A DNA stretch of 64,000 nucleotides from Streptomyces sp. RPT161 (GTDB lineage Bacteria > Actinomycetota > Actinomycetes > Streptomycetales > Streptomycetaceae): contig NZ_JAPZVN010000003.1 of the NCBI RefSeq assembly GCF_027533845.1, positions 124,001-188,000 of the forward strand. Direction: 5' to 3'. Every line of letters starts with the position of its first letter. The first letter of the stretch is position 1. Positions 62,432 through 64,000 of this stretch are shown piece by piece. The notes below the pieces were generated by a model. The model had not been told where the DNA came from and searched no databases. It worked only from the letters and a program-made list of their open reading frames with translations. The position numbers and the translations under genes were made by a program.

Positions 62432-62947
62432 ATGATGTCGACACCGGAACGCCCCATCCCGCCACTCAACGCCGATGAGCGCACCACGCTGGAGAGTTGG
62501 CTCGACTTCCACCGGACCACCCTCGCCATGAAGTGCCGCGCCCTGGACGAGACCCGGTTGCGGGAGATGTCGGCGCCGCCCTCGTCGATGTCGTTGCTGG
62601 GGATCGTCCAGCACATGGCCGAGGTGGAGCGGAACTGGTTCCGTCGGATCCTGACCGGTGAGGACGTCTCACCGATCTTCGGCGAGCGGAGTGACGAGGA
62701 GGGGCCGGACGGCGGCTTCGAGGTGGCCGAGGACGCCACGTCCCAGGAGGCGTTCACCCTGTGGGAGGGGGAGGTCGCCAAGGCCCGGGAGATCGCGGCG
62801 GCCCGCTCACTTCAGGACACCGGCACGCTGCTCGGCAGGGAGGTGAGCCTGCGCTGGATCTACGTGCACATGATCGAGGAGTACGCCCGGCACAACGGTC
62901 ACGCCGATCTGATCCGCGAGCGGATCGACGGGGCGACCGGAGTGTGA
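62432..62947 (+). CDS. DinB/DUF664 family protein
   Basis: 171 residues from ATG 62432 (AGGA 8 bases upstream; ATG 62423 and 62435 are alternatives). The four-helix DinB fold is seen in [47 protein letters not shown] (first metal His) and [21 protein letters not shown] (the two further His). These proteins often bind mycothiol or related thiols in actinobacteria. Confidence 0.9.
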   Translation: MMSTPERPIPPLNADERTTLESWLDFHRTTLAMKCRALDETRLREMSAPPSSMSLLGIVQHMAEVERNWFRRILTGEDVSPIFGERSDEEGPDGGFEVAEDATSQEAFTLWEGEVAKAREIAAARSLQDTGTLLGREVSLRWIYVHMIEEYARHNGHADLIRERIDGATGV

Positions 62948-62957
62948 CCGCGCGCCC

Positions 62958-63257
62958 TCAAAGCCTGGGCAGCACCGCGTGGTCACACCGTCCCACCACA
63001 GGCGCCAGGGCGCGGCGTCGGATACCGCTTGGCCAAGGCGGCTGTTCGGCCAACGCCGCCCACTCCCTGTCGTGCTGACCCGGCACGCTGCGCCCGGCGC
63101 GCACCCAGCCGCGCGCCAGCGCCTCGTAGATCGGCGCCTCGGCGGCCAGCGCGTCAGCGGAGGCCGCCGGGCGCGGAATCGATTCTTCGTACCGCGGTCG
63201 CTCGTGCCATACGGAGAAGCCACCGAGGAGGCCCCAGTGCGTTGTCACGGTCGTCAT
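62958..63257 (-). CDS. Small hypothetical protein
   Basis: 99 residues: MTTVTTHWGLLGGFSVWHE, then AAEAPIYEALARGWVRAGRSVPGQHDREWAALAEQ in parts. The middle part resembles a small streptomycete family with an EAPIY.AL...W...GR.VPG..D.EW pattern. No signal peptide or ribosome site stands out. It converges with the DinB gene, 10 bases apart. Confidence 0.6.
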   Translation of the reverse strand: MTTVTTHWGLLGGFSVWHERPRYEESIPRPAASADALAAEAPIYEALARGWVRAGRSVPGQHDREWAALAEQPPWPSGIRRRALAPVVGRCDHAVLPRL

Positions 63258-63521
63258 ATACCGACAACGCCGAACTTCGGCGGGCGGTCACAACGCGCAA
63301 GAGGCGTTCACCCGGTGACGGGACACGACCTCACGCCAGTTCGACGCCCACCCGGCCGCCGGACCCTCTGATCCGGCTCTGAGTCGGCTGTTGCAGGACA
63401 GTGACAAAGCGCCTACAACGCATTCGTGTGATGGAACGTCTTTTCTGATGAGACCACGCCAATGGCACTTACCTCGCCTTCGGCGCAAAGAATGATGTTC
63501 CACTTCGAAAGGGACAGATCC

Positions 63522-63941
63522 ATGATCGTCACCAAGCGGCACTCCCTGCGCATCGCCGCCATCGGCGCCATCAGCGCGGCCTCCGTCGCCCTGGCGGGCA
63601 CCGCGATGGCGGCCACCCCGGCCGCGCACACCGCGCCTTCCGCCGCCGCGCACCAGGCCGTCGCCGCCAAGGCCAGCATCACCGCCAAGCCGTCGGTGTC
63701 GTCGGTCCACGCGTGGCAGCTGTTCCGGGTGACCGGCAAGACCACCGGCCTCAAGGCGGGCAGCAAGGTGACGCTCCAGCAGAAGCAGCAGGGCAAGTGG
63801 GTCACGCTGCCCGCCTCCGCGCCCGTCTCGCGCAACGGCTCCTACTCGCTGGGCGTCAAGCTCGGCCTGAAGGGCAAGAACGACCTGCGCATCGTCAGCG
63901 GCAACACGGCCTCCGCGGTCTTCAACGTGACCGTCCGCTAG
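63522..63941 (+). CDS. Secreted protein with Ig-like/carboxypeptidase-regulatory-like domain
   Basis: 139 residues from ATG 63522 (AGGGA upstream). A Sec signal peptide (cleavage near AMA-A at about 30), an Ala-rich linker, and a single beta-sandwich of about 85 residues: SITAKPSVSSVHAWQLFRVTG, SKVTLQQKQQGKWVTLPAS and FNVTVR. No cysteines in the mature part. A role in surface binding is possible. Confidence 0.75.
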   Translation: MIVTKRHSLRIAAIGAISAASVALAGTAMAATPAAHTAPSAAAHQAVAAKASITAKPSVSSVHAWQLFRVTGKTTGLKAGSKVTLQQKQQGKWVTLPASAPVSRNGSYSLGVKLGLKGKNDLRIVSGNTASAVFNVTVR

Positions 63942-64000
63942 GCCGCCGCGACGGGACGAACGACCACGACGGCGTGGTCCGGCGGTTGCGACAACCGCAA

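Overview
The window is GC-rich DNA (roughly 70%) with frequent GTG starts, strong GGAGG ribosome sites and short stem-loop terminators without long T tracts. Together with the families present (TIG-repeat proteins opening MPISPNQGSTGGG, DUF3040, DUF4142, DUF5988-like and many small secreted proteins) it points to a Streptomyces or close Streptomycetaceae chromosome, probably an accessory arm.

Region 1 (1-11217) resembles an actinobacterial hypoxia/dormancy module. It holds the 3' end of a [NiFe]-hydrogenase large subunit translationally coupled to a P2-type cation ATPase, then convergently a GNAT/acyl-CoA-synthetase fusion, a truncated Hsp20, a GH65 phosphorylase and an HTH-flavin-barrel regulator. 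A divergent, equal-length paralogue of that regulator follows.

Region 2 (11218-35886) is an accessory island bracketed by two related secreted beta-helix proteins (12037-12720 and 28075-28983). Between them are three TIG/IPT-repeat proteins without signal peptides, a secreted I36-like inhibitor, a probable lipoprotein, and a lipid/polyketide locus. That locus has a DUF5988-like protein, a divergent ketosynthase and a complete single-module reducing PKS (KS-AT-DH-ER-KR-ACP) with a methylmalonyl-type AT motif. Downstream are a HATPase protein, an XRE-family regulator, a glycosyltransferase and a membrane acyltransferase. A conserved non-coding element occurs twice (11775-11998 and 19104-19333).

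Region 3 (35928-44519) contains an AHSA1 protein, a zinc ribbon, a deazaflavin-type nitroreductase, a three-gene operon (cytochrome b561/molybdopterin fusion, membrane protein, methyltransferase), a GH15 enzyme, an integrase tail and small secreted or membrane proteins.

Region 4 (44674-49576) has an aconitase overlapping a zinc alcohol dehydrogenase, facing a short threonyl-tRNA synthetase. The synthetase is preceded by a 16-codon leader peptide with three consecutive Thr codons and by mutually exclusive RNA hairpins: a classic ribosome-mediated attenuator.

Region 5 (49625-63941) is a string of short units: DUF4142, DUF3040, LysE exporter; a redox/iron group (truncated haemoglobin, cNMP-binding protein, Rrf2 regulator, VIT-family transporter, haem-oxygenase-fold protein with a 52-aa overlapping ORF); hydrolase, aldo-keto reductase, VOC protein, membrane proteins, a GH46 chitosanase with a perfect palindromic operator, a DinB protein and a secreted protein.
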